Shown: positions 25,560 to 34,531, counted from the first letter of the stretch. The stretch: 64,000 nucleotides of DNA from Kribbella steppae (GCF_004342025.1 NZ_SLWN01000019.1:62001-126000), one strand, 5' to 3'. Translations and numbers: made by a program. The notes: generated by a model not told the origin, from the letters alone.

Positions 25560-25754
25560 ATGAAGGTCATCATCGATCAGGACAAGTGCGTCGCCTCCGG
25601 CCAGTGCGTCACGGCCGCCATCGACGTCTTCGACCAGCGTGACGAGGACGGCATCGTCGTCCTGCTCAACGACAACCTGCCGGACAATCTGGCCGCCGAC
25701 GTCCAGCAGGCCGCGGCCGTCTGCCCCGCCCTGGCCATCGTCATCGAGGACTGA
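25560..25754 (+). CDS. 3Fe-4S ferredoxin of the P450-partner type
   Basis: A 64-residue ferredoxin with C10, C16 and C55 (CVASGQC, later VCPALAI), the three-cysteine arrangement of [3Fe-4S] ferredoxins that pass electrons to bacterial P450s. The sequence is complete and well formed, 27 bp behind the P450 stump. With its P450 deleted it is an orphan here, though it could serve another P450 elsewhere in the genome. Confidence 0.9.
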   Translation: MKVIIDQDKCVASGQCVTAAIDVFDQRDEDGIVVLLNDNLPDNLAADVQQAAAVCPALAIVIED

Positions 25755-25756
25755 AG

Positions 25757-25795
25757 GCACCCGACGTTCCCGGTGGCACCTGTCACGAGGATCAT
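25757..25795 (-). pseudogene. N-terminal stub of an NmrA/SDR-type NAD(P)-binding protein
   Basis: Starting from an ATG at 25795, the minus strand reads MILVTGATGNVG, the classic dinucleotide-binding start of NmrA-like SDR proteins. The match stops after about 13 codons, where the ferredoxin's 3' end begins. It is a third truncated gene in this junction zone. Confidence 0.55.
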
Positions 25796-25853
25796 CTCTG
25801 GCACAACCCTCGTGCGGCGCAGGCGTATTCCGGGCCCGCGTAGGTTTCGGGGT

Positions 25854-26984
25854 ATGCGAGAGTTCAGGATCCATGTGCCGGACGAGGCGCTGGACGATCT
25901 GGCCGAGCGGCTTCGACGGATTCGGTGGCCGGAGCAGTTGCCTGGTACCGAGTGGGAGCGCGGGGTGCCGGTCGAGTATCTGCGCCACGTCGTGGACCAG
26001 TGGAAGGCGTACGACTGGCGTGCGTGGGAGGCGCGGCTCAACGAGTATCCGCAGTTCACGACCCGGATCGATGAGCAGACGATCCACTTCCTGCACGTTC
26101 GATCGCCCGAGCCCAGCGCCTTGCCGCTCATCCTCACTCACGGCTGGCCGGGATCGGTGGCCGAGTTTCTGCCGGTCCTCGGCCCGCTCACCGATCCGGC
26201 GTCGTACGGCGGAGATCCGCAGGACGCCTTCCACGTCGTCGCGCCGTCGGTGCCGGGGCACGGGTTCTCGGTGCCGCTCGAGTCGTCAGGATGGAACCAC
26301 CGGCGGATCGCCCACGCGTGGGCCGAACTGATGGCGCGCTTGGGCTACCAGCGGTACGGCGCTCAAGGCGGGGACACCGGGTCCGTCGTGTCACCGCTGC
26401 TCGGCCACGTCGACGGCTCGCATGTCATCGGCGTACATATCAACGGTGGGCTGGCGTTTCCGGCGATCGAGCCCGGCGATGTCGAGCAGCTGAACGAGGT
26501 CGAGCGGGCCCGGCTGGCGGCGGCCGAGCAGTTGCGTGAAGTGGGGACGGGGTACGCCGAACTGCAAGGGACGCGGCCGCAGACGGTGTCGTTCGGGTTG
26601 AGTGATTCGCCGGTAGGCCAGTTGGCCTGGATCCTCGAGAAGTTCTGGGAGTGGACCGATCCGGCGCGCGCGTTGCCCGAGGACGCGGTCGAGCTCGACC
26701 ACCTGCTGACGGACGCGTCCATCTACTGGTTCACCAACACGAGCGCGTCGTCGGCCAACCTGTACTACGAGAATCGCGTGGCAGCCGATGATCCGGCCGA
26801 GCCGTCCGGTGTACCGACCGGGATCGCCGTGTTTCCGACCGATCCCGCGATCCGTCGGGTGCTAGAACGCCGGCACCGCATCGTCCACTGGTCGGAGTTC
26901 AGCCGCGGCGGCCACTTCGCCGCCCTCGAGGCTCCGGACCTGCTGGTCGACGACATCCGCGCCTTCTTCCGAACTCTGCGCTGA
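25854..26984 (+). CDS. Epoxide hydrolase (EHN N-terminal, alpha/beta hydrolase)
   Basis: A 376-residue microsomal-type epoxide hydrolase. It begins with the EHN domain (FRIHVPDEALDDLAERLRRI), then the oxyanion-hole HGWPGS (96-101), the nucleophile Asp174 in GGDTGS and the catalytic His in RGGHFAALEAPD (about 357). It opens epoxides to diols. The ATG at 25854 is the conserved start. The 3' end overlaps the convergent GNAT gene by 123 bp. Confidence 0.88.
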   Translation: MREFRIHVPDEALDDLAERLRRIRWPEQLPGTEWERGVPVEYLRHVVDQWKAYDWRAWEARLNEYPQFTTRIDEQTIHFLHVRSPEPSALPLILTHGWPGSVAEFLPVLGPLTDPASYGGDPQDAFHVVAPSVPGHGFSVPLESSGWNHRRIAHAWAELMARLGYQRYGAQGGDTGSVVSPLLGHVDGSHVIGVHINGGLAFPAIEPGDVEQLNEVERARLAAAEQLREVGTGYAELQGTRPQTVSFGLSDSPVGQLAWILEKFWEWTDPARALPEDAVELDHLLTDASIYWFTNTSASSANLYYENRVAADDPAEPSGVPTGIAVFPTDPAIRRVLERRHRIVHWSEFSRGGHFAALEAPDLLVDDIRAFFRTLR

Positions 26985-27452
26985 CACCAGGAAGTTGATC
27001 AGCGCGCCGTCACGTTCGGCGGTGGCGTCCGGCCAGCGCCGGCGGATCATCCGGATGGTCAGCACGTTCGCCGGGCTGACCACGAACAGGAACCGCGTCA
27101 TCCCGGCCGCGACGGCATCCGCGGCGGCGACCGAAAGCATCCGTACGCCGAGGCCACGCCGCTGCTCGGGTTCGCTGATCACCGCGGCAAGCTCGGCGGT
27201 CGTCCTACTGTCGTCACCGTAGGCACAGGCCCACATCGCGTGGCCGACGATCGTGTCGCCGCGGGTGGCGACCCAGGCGCGCCCGGTCGGGCAGAGCATG
27301 CGCAGCACCAGCGCGGGCCGCGGCGGTCGTCCGATCGCGGTCTGGAACCGGAAGTAGAGGCTGAGATCGGTCAGCCCGGAAAGCATCGTGGTCAGGTCCT
27401 CCGCGTCGGGTTCACCGGCCGGGCGGATCTGCAGCGGCTGAGTCTGGTTCAC
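26862..27452 (-). CDS. GNAT-family N-acetyltransferase
   Basis: A 196-residue single GNAT domain: LQIRPAGEPDAEDLTTML at the start, the acetyl-CoA loop EPEQRRGLGVRML near residue 105 and the SPANVLTIRMIRR segment. The GTG at 27452 is preferred; a TTG at 27488 would run into the promoter of the divergent HxlR gene. About 40 C-terminal codons lie antisense to the epoxide hydrolase end and look unconserved, so the gene may have lost its original stop. Substrate unknown. Confidence 0.75.
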   Translation of the reverse strand: MNQTQPLQIRPAGEPDAEDLTTMLSGLTDLSLYFRFQTAIGRPPRPALVLRMLCPTGRAWVATRGDTIVGHAMWACAYGDDSRTTAELAAVISEPEQRRGLGVRMLSVAAADAVAAGMTRFLFVVSPANVLTIRMIRRRWPDATAERDGALINFLVSAQSSEEGADVVDQQVRSLEGGEVAAAAELRPVDDAVPAF

Positions 27453-27507
27453 GGATTCAGCCTGGCCTGGCTTGGCTGAGTCTGTCAAGTGGACTTATCC
27501 TGGAGCT

Positions 27508-27996
27508 ATGAGTGAGCAGGCGCCCGAGGCGATGCGCTGGTCGACGGAGAACTGCACGATCTCGCGGACGATGCAGATCCTCGGCGACAAGTGGACGTTC
27601 CATGTGCTGCGGGAGCTGTTCGTCGGCGTCCGGCGGTTCGAGGACATCCGGGCCCGGTCCGGGATCCCGCGGCAGGTGCTGACCGAGCGCCTCGCGGCGC
27701 TGATCGAGCGCGGCCTACTGCGGCGGCATCCGTACCGCCTGCCGGGTCAGCGGGAGCGCTATGAGTACCGCCTGACCCAGGCCGGGCTCGACCTCTACCC
27801 GGTGCTGGTGGCCATGATCCAGTGGGGCGATCAATACCTGCCGCTCGACGGCGGACCGCCGATCGTTCCGCAACATCGCGACTGCGGCGAGCAGGTGAGC
27901 GTCGTACTGCGCTGTGAGTCCGGCCATGAACCTGTTGCCCGAGAGATCGCGATCCGCCCCGGCCCCGGCGCCGAACCCCGAGCCCTAGCCAGCTAG
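27508..27996 (+). CDS. HxlR-family transcriptional regulator
   Basis: A 162-residue HxlR winged-helix protein: NCTISRTMQILGDKWTFHVL, FVGVRRFEDIRARSGIPRQV and the wing YRLPGQRERYEYRLT. The single early Cys (in ENCTI) is the redox- or aldehyde-sensing position in some relatives. A CTGGAGCT ribosome site precedes the ATG at 27508. It is divergent from the GNAT gene across 55 bp and probably controls it or itself. Confidence 0.87.
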   Translation: MSEQAPEAMRWSTENCTISRTMQILGDKWTFHVLRELFVGVRRFEDIRARSGIPRQVLTERLAALIERGLLRRHPYRLPGQRERYEYRLTQAGLDLYPVLVAMIQWGDQYLPLDGGPPIVPQHRDCGEQVSVVLRCESGHEPVAREIAIRPGPGAEPRALAS

Positions 27997-28030
27997 CGCC
28001 GCCTCTCCCGCGCCAACCAGACGGCCGGGG

Positions 28031-28900
28031 TCAGAGGAGGTCGATGGCGTTGCGGATCAGGCGTTCGGTCTCGCGCGGCTGGGCGGCGGAGATCGACAGG
28101 GTGTCCATGGTGACGGTGTAGCCGTCCACCTCGTCGCGCTTGTCGACGTACACGGCACTGGTCAGGTGCTCGATGTAGACGATGTCCGGCAGGTCGGCGT
28201 CGTTGAACCGGAGCAACGTGAACGCGCCACCGGTCGCGCAGTACCCGCCCTTGTCGAACGGGATGATCTGCAGGGTGACGTTGTGCCGCTTGGACGCGAC
28301 GATCAGATGCTCGAGCTGCGCCTTGAGGATCTGCTTGTTGCCGATCGGCCGGCGCAGGACGGCCTCGTCGATGACGGCCCACAGCCGGGCCGGGCCCTGC
28401 CGGGTGAGCACCTGCTGACGCGACATCCGCAACGAGACGAGGCGTTCCCGCTCGTCGGACGGCAACGGCTTGTCCCGGCCGAGCTGGAACACGGCCCGCG
28501 CGTACTCCGGGGTCTGCAGCAGGCCGGGGACGAACTGGAGCTCGAACGTACGGACCAGGTCGGCCGCCATCTCCAGGCCGAGGTAGGAGTGGAACCAGGT
28601 CGGCGTGACATCGTCGTACCGCTGCCACCAGCCGGGGTTGTTCGCATCGCGGGCCAGGTCGAGCAGGCGTTCGCGTTCGTCCTGGTCGTCGAGTTTGTAG
28701 AGCGTCAGCAGGTCGTCGACGTCGCGGACTTTGAAGCCGACCCGGCCGAGTTCCAGCCGGCTGATCTTCGACTCCGAGCCGCGGATCGCCCAGCCGGCAT
28801 CGGTCCGGCTGATGTTGGCTTCCTCGCGGAGCCGGCGCAGGTGCGCTCCGAGCATGATGCGCAGGGCGGTCGGCCCGCCGTACGCGCCCGGCTCAGTCAC
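28031..28900 (-). CDS. XRE-type regulator with DUF5753 domain
   Basis: A 289-residue protein: an XRE helix-turn-helix (about 17-75; LGAHLRRLREEANISRTDAG, SKISRLELGR) followed by a DUF5753 domain (about 100-280) with FELQFVPGLLQTPEYARAV and QIIPFDKGGYCATGG. Such regulators are abundant in actinomycetes and usually paired with small DUF397 genes or methyltransferases. The GTG at 28900 is chosen for its GGAGGCGAGG site. It diverges from a PF04672 SAM methyltransferase, a recurrent pairing. Confidence 0.88.
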   Translation of the reverse strand: MTEPGAYGGPTALRIMLGAHLRRLREEANISRTDAGWAIRGSESKISRLELGRVGFKVRDVDDLLTLYKLDDQDERERLLDLARDANNPGWWQRYDDVTPTWFHSYLGLEMAADLVRTFELQFVPGLLQTPEYARAVFQLGRDKPLPSDERERLVSLRMSRQQVLTRQGPARLWAVIDEAVLRRPIGNKQILKAQLEHLIVASKRHNVTLQIIPFDKGGYCATGGAFTLLRFNDADLPDIVYIEHLTSAVYVDKRDEVDGYTVTMDTLSISAAQPRETERLIRNAIDLL

Positions 28901-29069
28901 CCTCGCCTCCCCAGAAGTCGCGGTGCAGCTCGACATCATGCAGCCGACCGATCATTTCACAACAGATTCTGGCCCAGTCCAACCCGACGCGCGTACACGA
29001 CGTGTTCGCCGAGCCTTACGGTCAGTAGAGTCTGCCCCACAGACATCCCGACTCCTGCGAGGTTCGCTG

Positions 29070-29900
29070 ATGCCCGATGCCACCAAGGCACCCAGTTCGA
29101 TTCCGGTGGGCGTGGACACCACCCGGGCCAGCATCGCCCGGGTGTACGACGCCGCGCTGAACGGCAAGGACAACTACGAGATCGATCGTGAAGTGCTCCG
29201 CCAGGTCGCCACCGTGGCGCCACAGGTCAACGATCTCGCCTGGTCCAACCGGAACTTCCTGATCCGGGCCTGCCGCTTCCTGGCCGGCCAGGCGGGTATC
29301 ACGCAGTACCTCGACTGCGGCTCCGGTCTGCCGACCGCGGAGAACACCCACCAGGTGGTGCAGCGGCTGAAGCCCGAGGCCAAGGTGCTCTACATCGACA
29401 ACGACCCGGTGGTGCTCGCGCACGGCCGCGCGCTGCTGGAGGAGAACGACAACACCCTGTTCGTCAGCGCCGACATCTTCGAGCCCGACGAGGCGCTCGC
29501 GCTGGTGAAGGAGCAGGACTTCCTCGACTTCGACCAGCCGATCGCGGTGATCCAGAACGGCACGCTGCATCACTACATCGGCGACGACGGCCCCGCGATC
29601 ATGCAGAAGTACGTCGACGCCGTCGTGCCGGGGTCGTACACCGTGGTCGCCCACTTCTACGACCCGCAGACCCCGGAGCATTCCGAGGTCGCGCGGAAGA
29701 TGGAGGAGAAGTTCGTCCACAGCCCGATGGGCAGCGGGAAGTTCCGCACCCGCGATCAGCTTCTCGCGCTGTTCCCGGGCCAGGAGCTCGTCCCGCCGGG
29801 CCTGGTGCTGTGCGACGACTGGTGGCCGGACGGCCCGCGGGTCAAGCCGCTCAACCAGGTCGAGGAATGCATCGCCGGCGGGGTCGGCCGCAAACTCTGA
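29070..29900 (+). CDS. SAM-dependent methyltransferase, PF04672 (DUF574) family
   Basis: A 276-residue methyltransferase of the actinobacteria-specific PF04672 family. Features are TRASIARVYDAALNGKDNYE, the SAM-binding YLDCGSGLPTAENTH (about 95-109), VLYIDNDPVVLAHGRALL and QNGTLHHYI. Substrates are not known. Its divergent partner is the DUF5753 regulator, and the intergenic region (28901-29069) probably holds both promoters. A strong hairpin follows. Confidence 0.88.
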   Translation: MPDATKAPSSIPVGVDTTRASIARVYDAALNGKDNYEIDREVLRQVATVAPQVNDLAWSNRNFLIRACRFLAGQAGITQYLDCGSGLPTAENTHQVVQRLKPEAKVLYIDNDPVVLAHGRALLEENDNTLFVSADIFEPDEALALVKEQDFLDFDQPIAVIQNGTLHHYIGDDGPAIMQKYVDAVVPGSYTVVAHFYDPQTPEHSEVARKMEEKFVHSPMGSGKFRTRDQLLALFPGQELVPPGLVLCDDWWPDGPRVKPLNQVEECIAGGVGRKL

Positions 29901-29914
29901 CCCTCGAGGAACGA

Positions 29915-29949
29915 CGAGGCGCCCGGGACTGCTGGTCCCGGGCGCCTCG
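29915..29949. terminator. Strong hairpin terminator
   Basis: A perfect 15-bp stem (CGAGGCGCCCGGGAC and its complement) with a TGCTG loop, 14 bases after the methyltransferase stop. Confidence 0.85.
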
Positions 29950-30104
29950 CCGTGTCAGGCCGGCACGGTCCAGCGCTGTGCTGCAGAGTTGTTGCAGGTA
30001 GCAACGGTGATCTGATTGCCCCAAGCAACGGGTGCGGTGAGGCAGAGTCCGGTCGAGCGGTTGCGGACGGTGCCGTCACCGGGCAGAGAGGTGAGCAGAA
30101 AAAG

Positions 30105-30659
30105 TCAGGTGTGCTCGGAGACCAGGACTGCGGTGGTGCCTTCTTCGAGGGCTTGGAAGATGTGCGGGAGGTCGCCGGGGTAGGCGAGGTAGTCGCCGGG
30201 CTTGAGTTCGATGGGGTCGTCGGCGGGGCCGACCAGGGCCAGGCCCGAGCTGAGTACGACGTGTTCGACGACGCCGGGCATATGAGGTTCGGACTTCCGG
30301 CCGGGGCCCGGGGCGGCGACGATGCGGTAGATGTCGCGGCGGGCGTTCGGCGGGCTGGACGCGACCAGGGTGGCGCTGTACTCGGCCTGGTCGGAGTAGA
30401 TCACCGGGCCGTCGCCGGCCCGGATCACCTGGACCTTCGGGCGGGGTGGATCGAGCAACGCGGCGAACGGCGTGTCGAGGGCGACGGCCAGCGCCCACAG
30501 GGTCTCCACGCTCGGGTTGCCGGTGCCGGACTCCAGCTGGGACAGCGTCGACTTCGCGACGCCGGCGCGTTTCGCCACCTCGGTCAACGACAGTCCCGCG
30601 CGGGCCCGGTGGCGGCGCAGCGAGGCCGCGATCACGTCGAGCGGGGCCTTGGTGTCCAT
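30105..30659 (-). CDS. XRE-cupin transcriptional regulator
   Basis: A 184-residue regulator: an XRE helix-turn-helix (about 5-62; HRARAGLSLTEVAKRAGVAKSTLSQLESG quoted in part) and a C-terminal cupin (about 110-180; PGVVEHVVLSSGLALVG, PGDYLAYPGDLPHIF). The ATG at 30659 has GGAGCGAAC upstream and is preferred to an ATG five codons earlier. It is divergent from azlC-azlD across 69 bp and very probably represses them in response to an amino-acid-related ligand. Confidence 0.87.
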   Translation of the reverse strand: MDTKAPLDVIAASLRRHRARAGLSLTEVAKRAGVAKSTLSQLESGTGNPSVETLWALAVALDTPFAALLDPPRPKVQVIRAGDGPVIYSDQAEYSATLVASSPPNARRDIYRIVAAPGPGRKSEPHMPGVVEHVVLSSGLALVGPADDPIELKPGDYLAYPGDLPHIFQALEEGTTAVLVSEHT

Positions 30660-30728
30660 CAGTGTTCGCTCCATCGGTCTGGTCGTTCGGCTTGACGAAC
30701 GGACGGCCTGCTGTTCATCATAAAGGCC

Positions 30729-31415
30729 ATGCGTTCGATCTGGCGAACACTCGACCGAGGACTGGCCCGCGACATCGGGCTGGTCTGTCTGGCCGACGGC
30801 GTCGTCGGGCTCTCGTACGGCGCGATCAGCGTCGGCAACGGCCTGCCGCTGTGGGTGCCGGTGGTGTTGTCGATCGTGGTGTTCGCGGGTGCGTCGCAGT
30901 TCCTGTTCGTCGGGATCGTGGCGGCCGGCGGGAGCCCGATCGCGGCGATGATCGCCGGCCTGCTGGTGAACACCCGGCACGTCGCGTTCGGGCTCGCGCT
31001 CAGCGACGTGATCGGCGGCGGCTGGCGGCGCGTGCCGGGCAGCCACCTGATGACGGACGAGAACGTCGCCTTCGCCCTCGGCCAGGACGAGGTGCGGCAG
31101 AAGCGGGCCGCGTACTGGGCCGCCGGGATCGGGATCTTCGTCTGCTGGAACGTCGGCGTCCTGGTTGGCGGGCTGGCCGGGACCGTGATCACCGACACCG
31201 ACGTCTTCGGGCTGGACGCGGCGTTCCCGGCGGTCCTGCTGGCGCTGGTGCTCCCGGCCTTGCGGGACAGATCGACGCGTACGGCGGCCTTGGCCGGGAG
31301 CGTGGTCGCGTTGGCGGCGACGCCGTTCCTGCCGGCCGGCCTGCCGGTGCTGCTCGCCCTGGTGGGGTTGGTGTTCTACCGCGCGGACAAGCCCGCGCTG
31401 GAGGTCGCTCGATGA
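30729..31415 (+). CDS. azlC: AzlC-family branched-chain amino acid exporter subunit
   Basis: A 228-residue membrane protein with about seven helices of the AzlC family. Seen are LADGVVGLSYGAISVGNGL, VFAGASQFLFVGI and NTRHVAFGLALSD, which are diagnostic. With the small AzlD protein it exports leucine, isoleucine, valine or analogues. Its stop overlaps the azlD start (ATGA), so translation is coupled. Likely controlled by the divergent XRE-cupin regulator. Confidence 0.9.
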   Translation: MRSIWRTLDRGLARDIGLVCLADGVVGLSYGAISVGNGLPLWVPVVLSIVVFAGASQFLFVGIVAAGGSPIAAMIAGLLVNTRHVAFGLALSDVIGGGWRRVPGSHLMTDENVAFALGQDEVRQKRAAYWAAGIGIFVCWNVGVLVGGLAGTVITDTDVFGLDAAFPAVLLALVLPALRDRSTRTAALAGSVVALAATPFLPAGLPVLLALVGLVFYRADKPALEVAR

Positions 31416-31735
31416 AAAATTCGTCGCTGCTGCTGGCCGCCATCGGGATCCTTGCTGTCGGCACCTTTTCGCTCCGGTTCGCCGGGCCGCTGATGCGCAG
31501 CCGGTTCGAGGTACCGGAGCGGACCCAGCAGTTCGTCGGCGCTGCGGCGATCGTCCTGCTGGCCGCACTGGTCGCGACCGCCGCGCTGATGGACGGCGAC
31601 GGACCCGCCGGGATCGCCCGACCGGCCGGTGTGCTGGTCGGTGGCATCCTGGCCTGGCGGAAGGCGCCGTTCGTGCTGGTCGTGGTCGCCGCCGCCGCGA
31701 CCGCGGCCGGTCTCAGGTTGCTCGGCGTACCTTAG
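31412..31735 (+). CDS. azlD: AzlD-family exporter subunit
   Basis: A 107-residue protein with three to four hydrophobic helices, of the AzlD type: FSLRFAGPLMRSRFEVPE near the start, then GAAAIVLLAALVATAAL and GILAWRKAPFVLVVV. It is the obligate small partner of AzlC in branched-chain amino acid export. Its ATG overlaps the azlC stop. Confidence 0.88.
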   Translation: MKNSSLLLAAIGILAVGTFSLRFAGPLMRSRFEVPERTQQFVGAAAIVLLAALVATAALMDGDGPAGIARPAGVLVGGILAWRKAPFVLVVVAAAATAAGLRLLGVP

Positions 31736-31760
31736 GCCGCGGTGGCGCTACCGTTCAGCC

Positions 31761-32435
31761 ATGAGCACTTATCCCGGACAGGCGTCGCCGCGGAAGAATA
31801 AGACCCTGACCTGGCTCGCGATCGCGTGCTTCGTGGTCGGGCTCGGTCTGACCGGCTTCTTCACCTACCGGATCGTCGCGACGGCGCCGCGGACGCCGGA
31901 GCCGATCGAGGCGGGTGTCGTCCACCTGGACGCGGAAGGCCTGACGGTCTACGCATCGGTGCCGGTGCTCACGCCGCCGTGCCAGGCGAAGGACTCCAGC
32001 GGTGCCGACGTTCCGCTCAAAGCGCCGACCGGCTCCGAGCAGATCACGGTCAACTCCGAGACCTGGTATGTCGTCGCCCGGTCGGTGGACCGGGTGCCGG
32101 CGGGTGACTACACCATCTCCTGCACCGACGAGGAGAGCGGAGCGACGTACGCCGCCGGCCAGCACATGTCGGTCGGCGCGTTCGTCGTCTCGATCTTCGG
32201 CGCGATCGGCTCGTTGCTGATCTTCTTCGGCCTCGGCGTCGTCTTCCTGGTCGTCGGCGCGGTCAAGAACCGCCGCCGCAACCGCCCCGGCGACACCTTC
32301 CCCGGCAGCGGGCCGGGGCAAGGTGCTCCAGGCAACTACCCGCCACCTGGAAGCACCTTCCCGACCCAGCCGCCGGGGACCACGTTCCCGCCCTACAACC
32401 CCGGGCCGAACCCGGATCGCCCGCAGGACCGCTAA
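31761..32435 (+). CDS. Hypothetical membrane protein with Pro-rich tail
   Basis: A 224-residue protein with a helix at about 18-40 (TWLAIACFVVGLGLTGFF), an extracytoplasmic domain (about 41-135) with two cysteines (PPCQAK, SCTDEES) that could pair, a second helix (about 140-170) and a cytosolic Pro/Gly tail (PPGSTFPTQPPGTTFPPY). Two-helix proteins of this plan are common in actinobacteria; function unknown. Its end overlaps the convergent spermidine-synthase-like gene by four bases. Confidence 0.7.
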   Translation: MSTYPGQASPRKNKTLTWLAIACFVVGLGLTGFFTYRIVATAPRTPEPIEAGVVHLDAEGLTVYASVPVLTPPCQAKDSSGADVPLKAPTGSEQITVNSETWYVVARSVDRVPAGDYTISCTDEESGATYAAGQHMSVGAFVVSIFGAIGSLLIFFGLGVVFLVVGAVKNRRRNRPGDTFPGSGPGQGAPGNYPPPGSTFPTQPPGTTFPPYNPGPNPDRPQDR

Positions 32436-34531
32436 CTTCGGACGACCGCACGGACCTTCGGCGTCAGCAGGAAGGCTCCCGCGTAGAGCAGTGCGGCGAC
32501 GATCAGCAGCCCGTCGAAGCCGATCAGCAGCGCGGCGTACTCGAGGCAGCCGCCGAGCATCGCCCCGAGCAGGTTGGCCCCGAAGGAGGCGGTCCCGTCC
32601 GCGGTGTCGGTGAACCGTTTGGCGAAGATCACGTTCGCGGCGAAGATCGGCAGGAACGCGATCAGTACGGCGACCGCCGCGCGCGGGCCGACGGGCATCG
32701 AGAGCAGCCACTCGTCGGGGAAGATCCACGACAACGCCAGCCCGCCGAACAGGACGGCGTACATCACCTTCATCGGTGGTGTCTTGAACCGTCTGGTCAC
32801 TTCGACCGCGGCCAGGACGGCGATCAGGACGCCGGCGAACACGATCGCGTTCACCACCCACGTCGTACCGAACAACAGGGCGAACCCGGTGATGCTCTTC
32901 GTCTCCAGCAACATGAAGCCGGCGCCGAGCAGGAACAGGTCTGCGTACGGACGCATCCGCCGGTACGACGACCCGCCGCCGGCGATCCCGACGCCGATCA
33001 GACCGGCGACCATGATCAGGCCGAGGGTGACCAGGTAGAGCGACGGAATCCGGTCGGTGAACAGGTACAGGAACGGCCGGTTGTCGGTCGCCGGCGGCGG
33101 CGTGATCGCCGTCGCACCGGCCCACGCCTTGTCGCCACAGGTCTGGTCGGCCTCGGTCAGCCCGACCGTCACCACAGCCTGCTGCAGGTCGTCACCGACC
33201 TGGTCGACACACGGCTTGTGCCCGAACGCCGTCTCCGCGGTCGACGCGAGCCGGTCGATCAGCCAGGTCTCGCGGTAGTAGTTGTACATCGCGAACGCGC
33301 CACCGGGGTTCAGGTGCTCCTTGGCGCTCTCGAACGCTTCCTGGGTGAACAGGTAGCTCTCCAGCCGCAGCGAGCTCGCGCCGTTCACCAGCGTCAGCGA
33401 GTCCGGCAGGGCCAGCAGGATCAGGTCGTACTTCTTGTCCGTCCGGGACAGGAACGCCCGGCCGTCGTCGATGTGCGACGACACCCGCGGGTCCTGGTAC
33501 GGACGGTCCGGGTGCAGTTCCTTGCCGAGGTCGCGGATCCGCGGGTCGATCTCGACCGCGTCGACGTGCTCGGCGCCCTTCTTCAGCGCGATCGCGACAT
33601 CCGAACCCGAGCCGGCGCCGATGATCAGCACGTTCTTCGGGGCCTTGCCGGCGTTCGCCCGCTCGTACGGCAGCCCGTACTGCGGCTCCCACTGCAGCCG
33701 CGAGTCGGCCGGGATCGCCTGCTGGTGCGGCACGCCGTTCACCGTGATCGTCAGCAGCGGAACGCCCTGCCAGGTGTAGCTCTTGGTCTGCACCTTGTAG
33801 TACGGCGACCAGCTGTTGTTCGGCTGCCTCGACTCGTGGAACAGCACCCCGACCATCACCAGCAGCGGTGACAGGACGAGCACCGCACTCAACCCGGTGG
33901 CGACGACCCTACGGCGGGACGGCGCACCGATCCCCGTCCGCGGGATCATCAGGGCGCCGAACATCCAGGTGACGATCGCGCCCCACCAGATCGGCGGCGC
34001 GCCCAGGAACGACAGCCCGGTGAACGCCCCGATCCCGATCAGGCTGCCGATCAGGTCGTACCGGTACGCCGTCAGTCGCGGCAGCTCGGCGAAGCAGCGG
34101 CCGACCAGCTCGGCCGGGCCGGCCAGGATCACCGCGGCCGCGATGAAGATGATCGGCAGGATCACCCAGACCGGCGGGCCGGTGGTGTTCAGGCTGGTGA
34201 AGTAGATGACGCTCTCGGAGCTGCCGCGGTTGACGGTGACCGGCTTCCAGGCGACGACCAGGACGAGCAGGCCGAGCATCAACGGTGAGTAGTACGGCAG
34301 TCGTTTCGCCCGGCTGGACCGGAGGATGCCGATGCCGATGCCGAGGAACGAGCCGAGGAGCACGAAGTTCGAGAAATAGCTCAGATGGACCACGTTGGAG
34401 CCGGTCCAGCGGATCAGCGCGAGCTCGAGGAAGAGCATCAGCGCACTGGACGCGACCAACCTGGTCCGGACCCCGAACGGGCTCGGCCATCGTGCATCGC
34501 TGACTTGGTCAGTGGAGGTATCGACTGCCAT
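32432..34531 (-). CDS. Membrane-embedded spermidine/spermine synthase-like protein
   Basis: A 699-residue protein: about seven membrane helices (1-230), a soluble aminopropyltransferase-like SAM-fold domain (about 300-480; LIIGAGSGSDVAIALKKG, VDAVEIDPRI, DDGRAFL, DLILLALPDSLTLV) and a second membrane block to the end. The catalytic Asp-rich loop differs from true spermidine synthase (LALPDS instead of DSTDP), so polyamine synthesis is doubtful; such fusions may act on membrane substrates. The ATG at 34531 is the first conserved start; the frame extends 37 codons upstream through a repeat. Confidence 0.75.
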   Translation of the reverse strand: MAVDTSTDQVSDARWPSPFGVRTRLVASSALMLFLELALIRWTGSNVVHLSYFSNFVLLGSFLGIGIGILRSSRAKRLPYYSPLMLGLLVLVVAWKPVTVNRGSSESVIYFTSLNTTGPPVWVILPIIFIAAAVILAGPAELVGRCFAELPRLTAYRYDLIGSLIGIGAFTGLSFLGAPPIWWGAIVTWMFGALMIPRTGIGAPSRRRVVATGLSAVLVLSPLLVMVGVLFHESRQPNNSWSPYYKVQTKSYTWQGVPLLTITVNGVPHQQAIPADSRLQWEPQYGLPYERANAGKAPKNVLIIGAGSGSDVAIALKKGAEHVDAVEIDPRIRDLGKELHPDRPYQDPRVSSHIDDGRAFLSRTDKKYDLILLALPDSLTLVNGASSLRLESYLFTQEAFESAKEHLNPGGAFAMYNYYRETWLIDRLASTAETAFGHKPCVDQVGDDLQQAVVTVGLTEADQTCGDKAWAGATAITPPPATDNRPFLYLFTDRIPSLYLVTLGLIMVAGLIGVGIAGGGSSYRRMRPYADLFLLGAGFMLLETKSITGFALLFGTTWVVNAIVFAGVLIAVLAAVEVTRRFKTPPMKVMYAVLFGGLALSWIFPDEWLLSMPVGPRAAVAVLIAFLPIFAANVIFAKRFTDTADGTASFGANLLGAMLGGCLEYAALLIGFDGLLIVAALLYAGAFLLTPKVRAVVRS

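Noticed and set aside
28031..29900. Toxin-antitoxin pair (DUF5753 regulators are sometimes labelled TA-like antitoxins)
   Set aside because: The partner is a divergently transcribed SAM methyltransferase of ordinary size, not a small co-transcribed toxin.
32432..34531. Bona fide spermidine synthase
   Set aside because: The SAM-fold core is present, but the catalytic DSTDP-type loop is replaced by LALPDS and the domain is sandwiched between membrane blocks, so polyamine synthesis is not supported.
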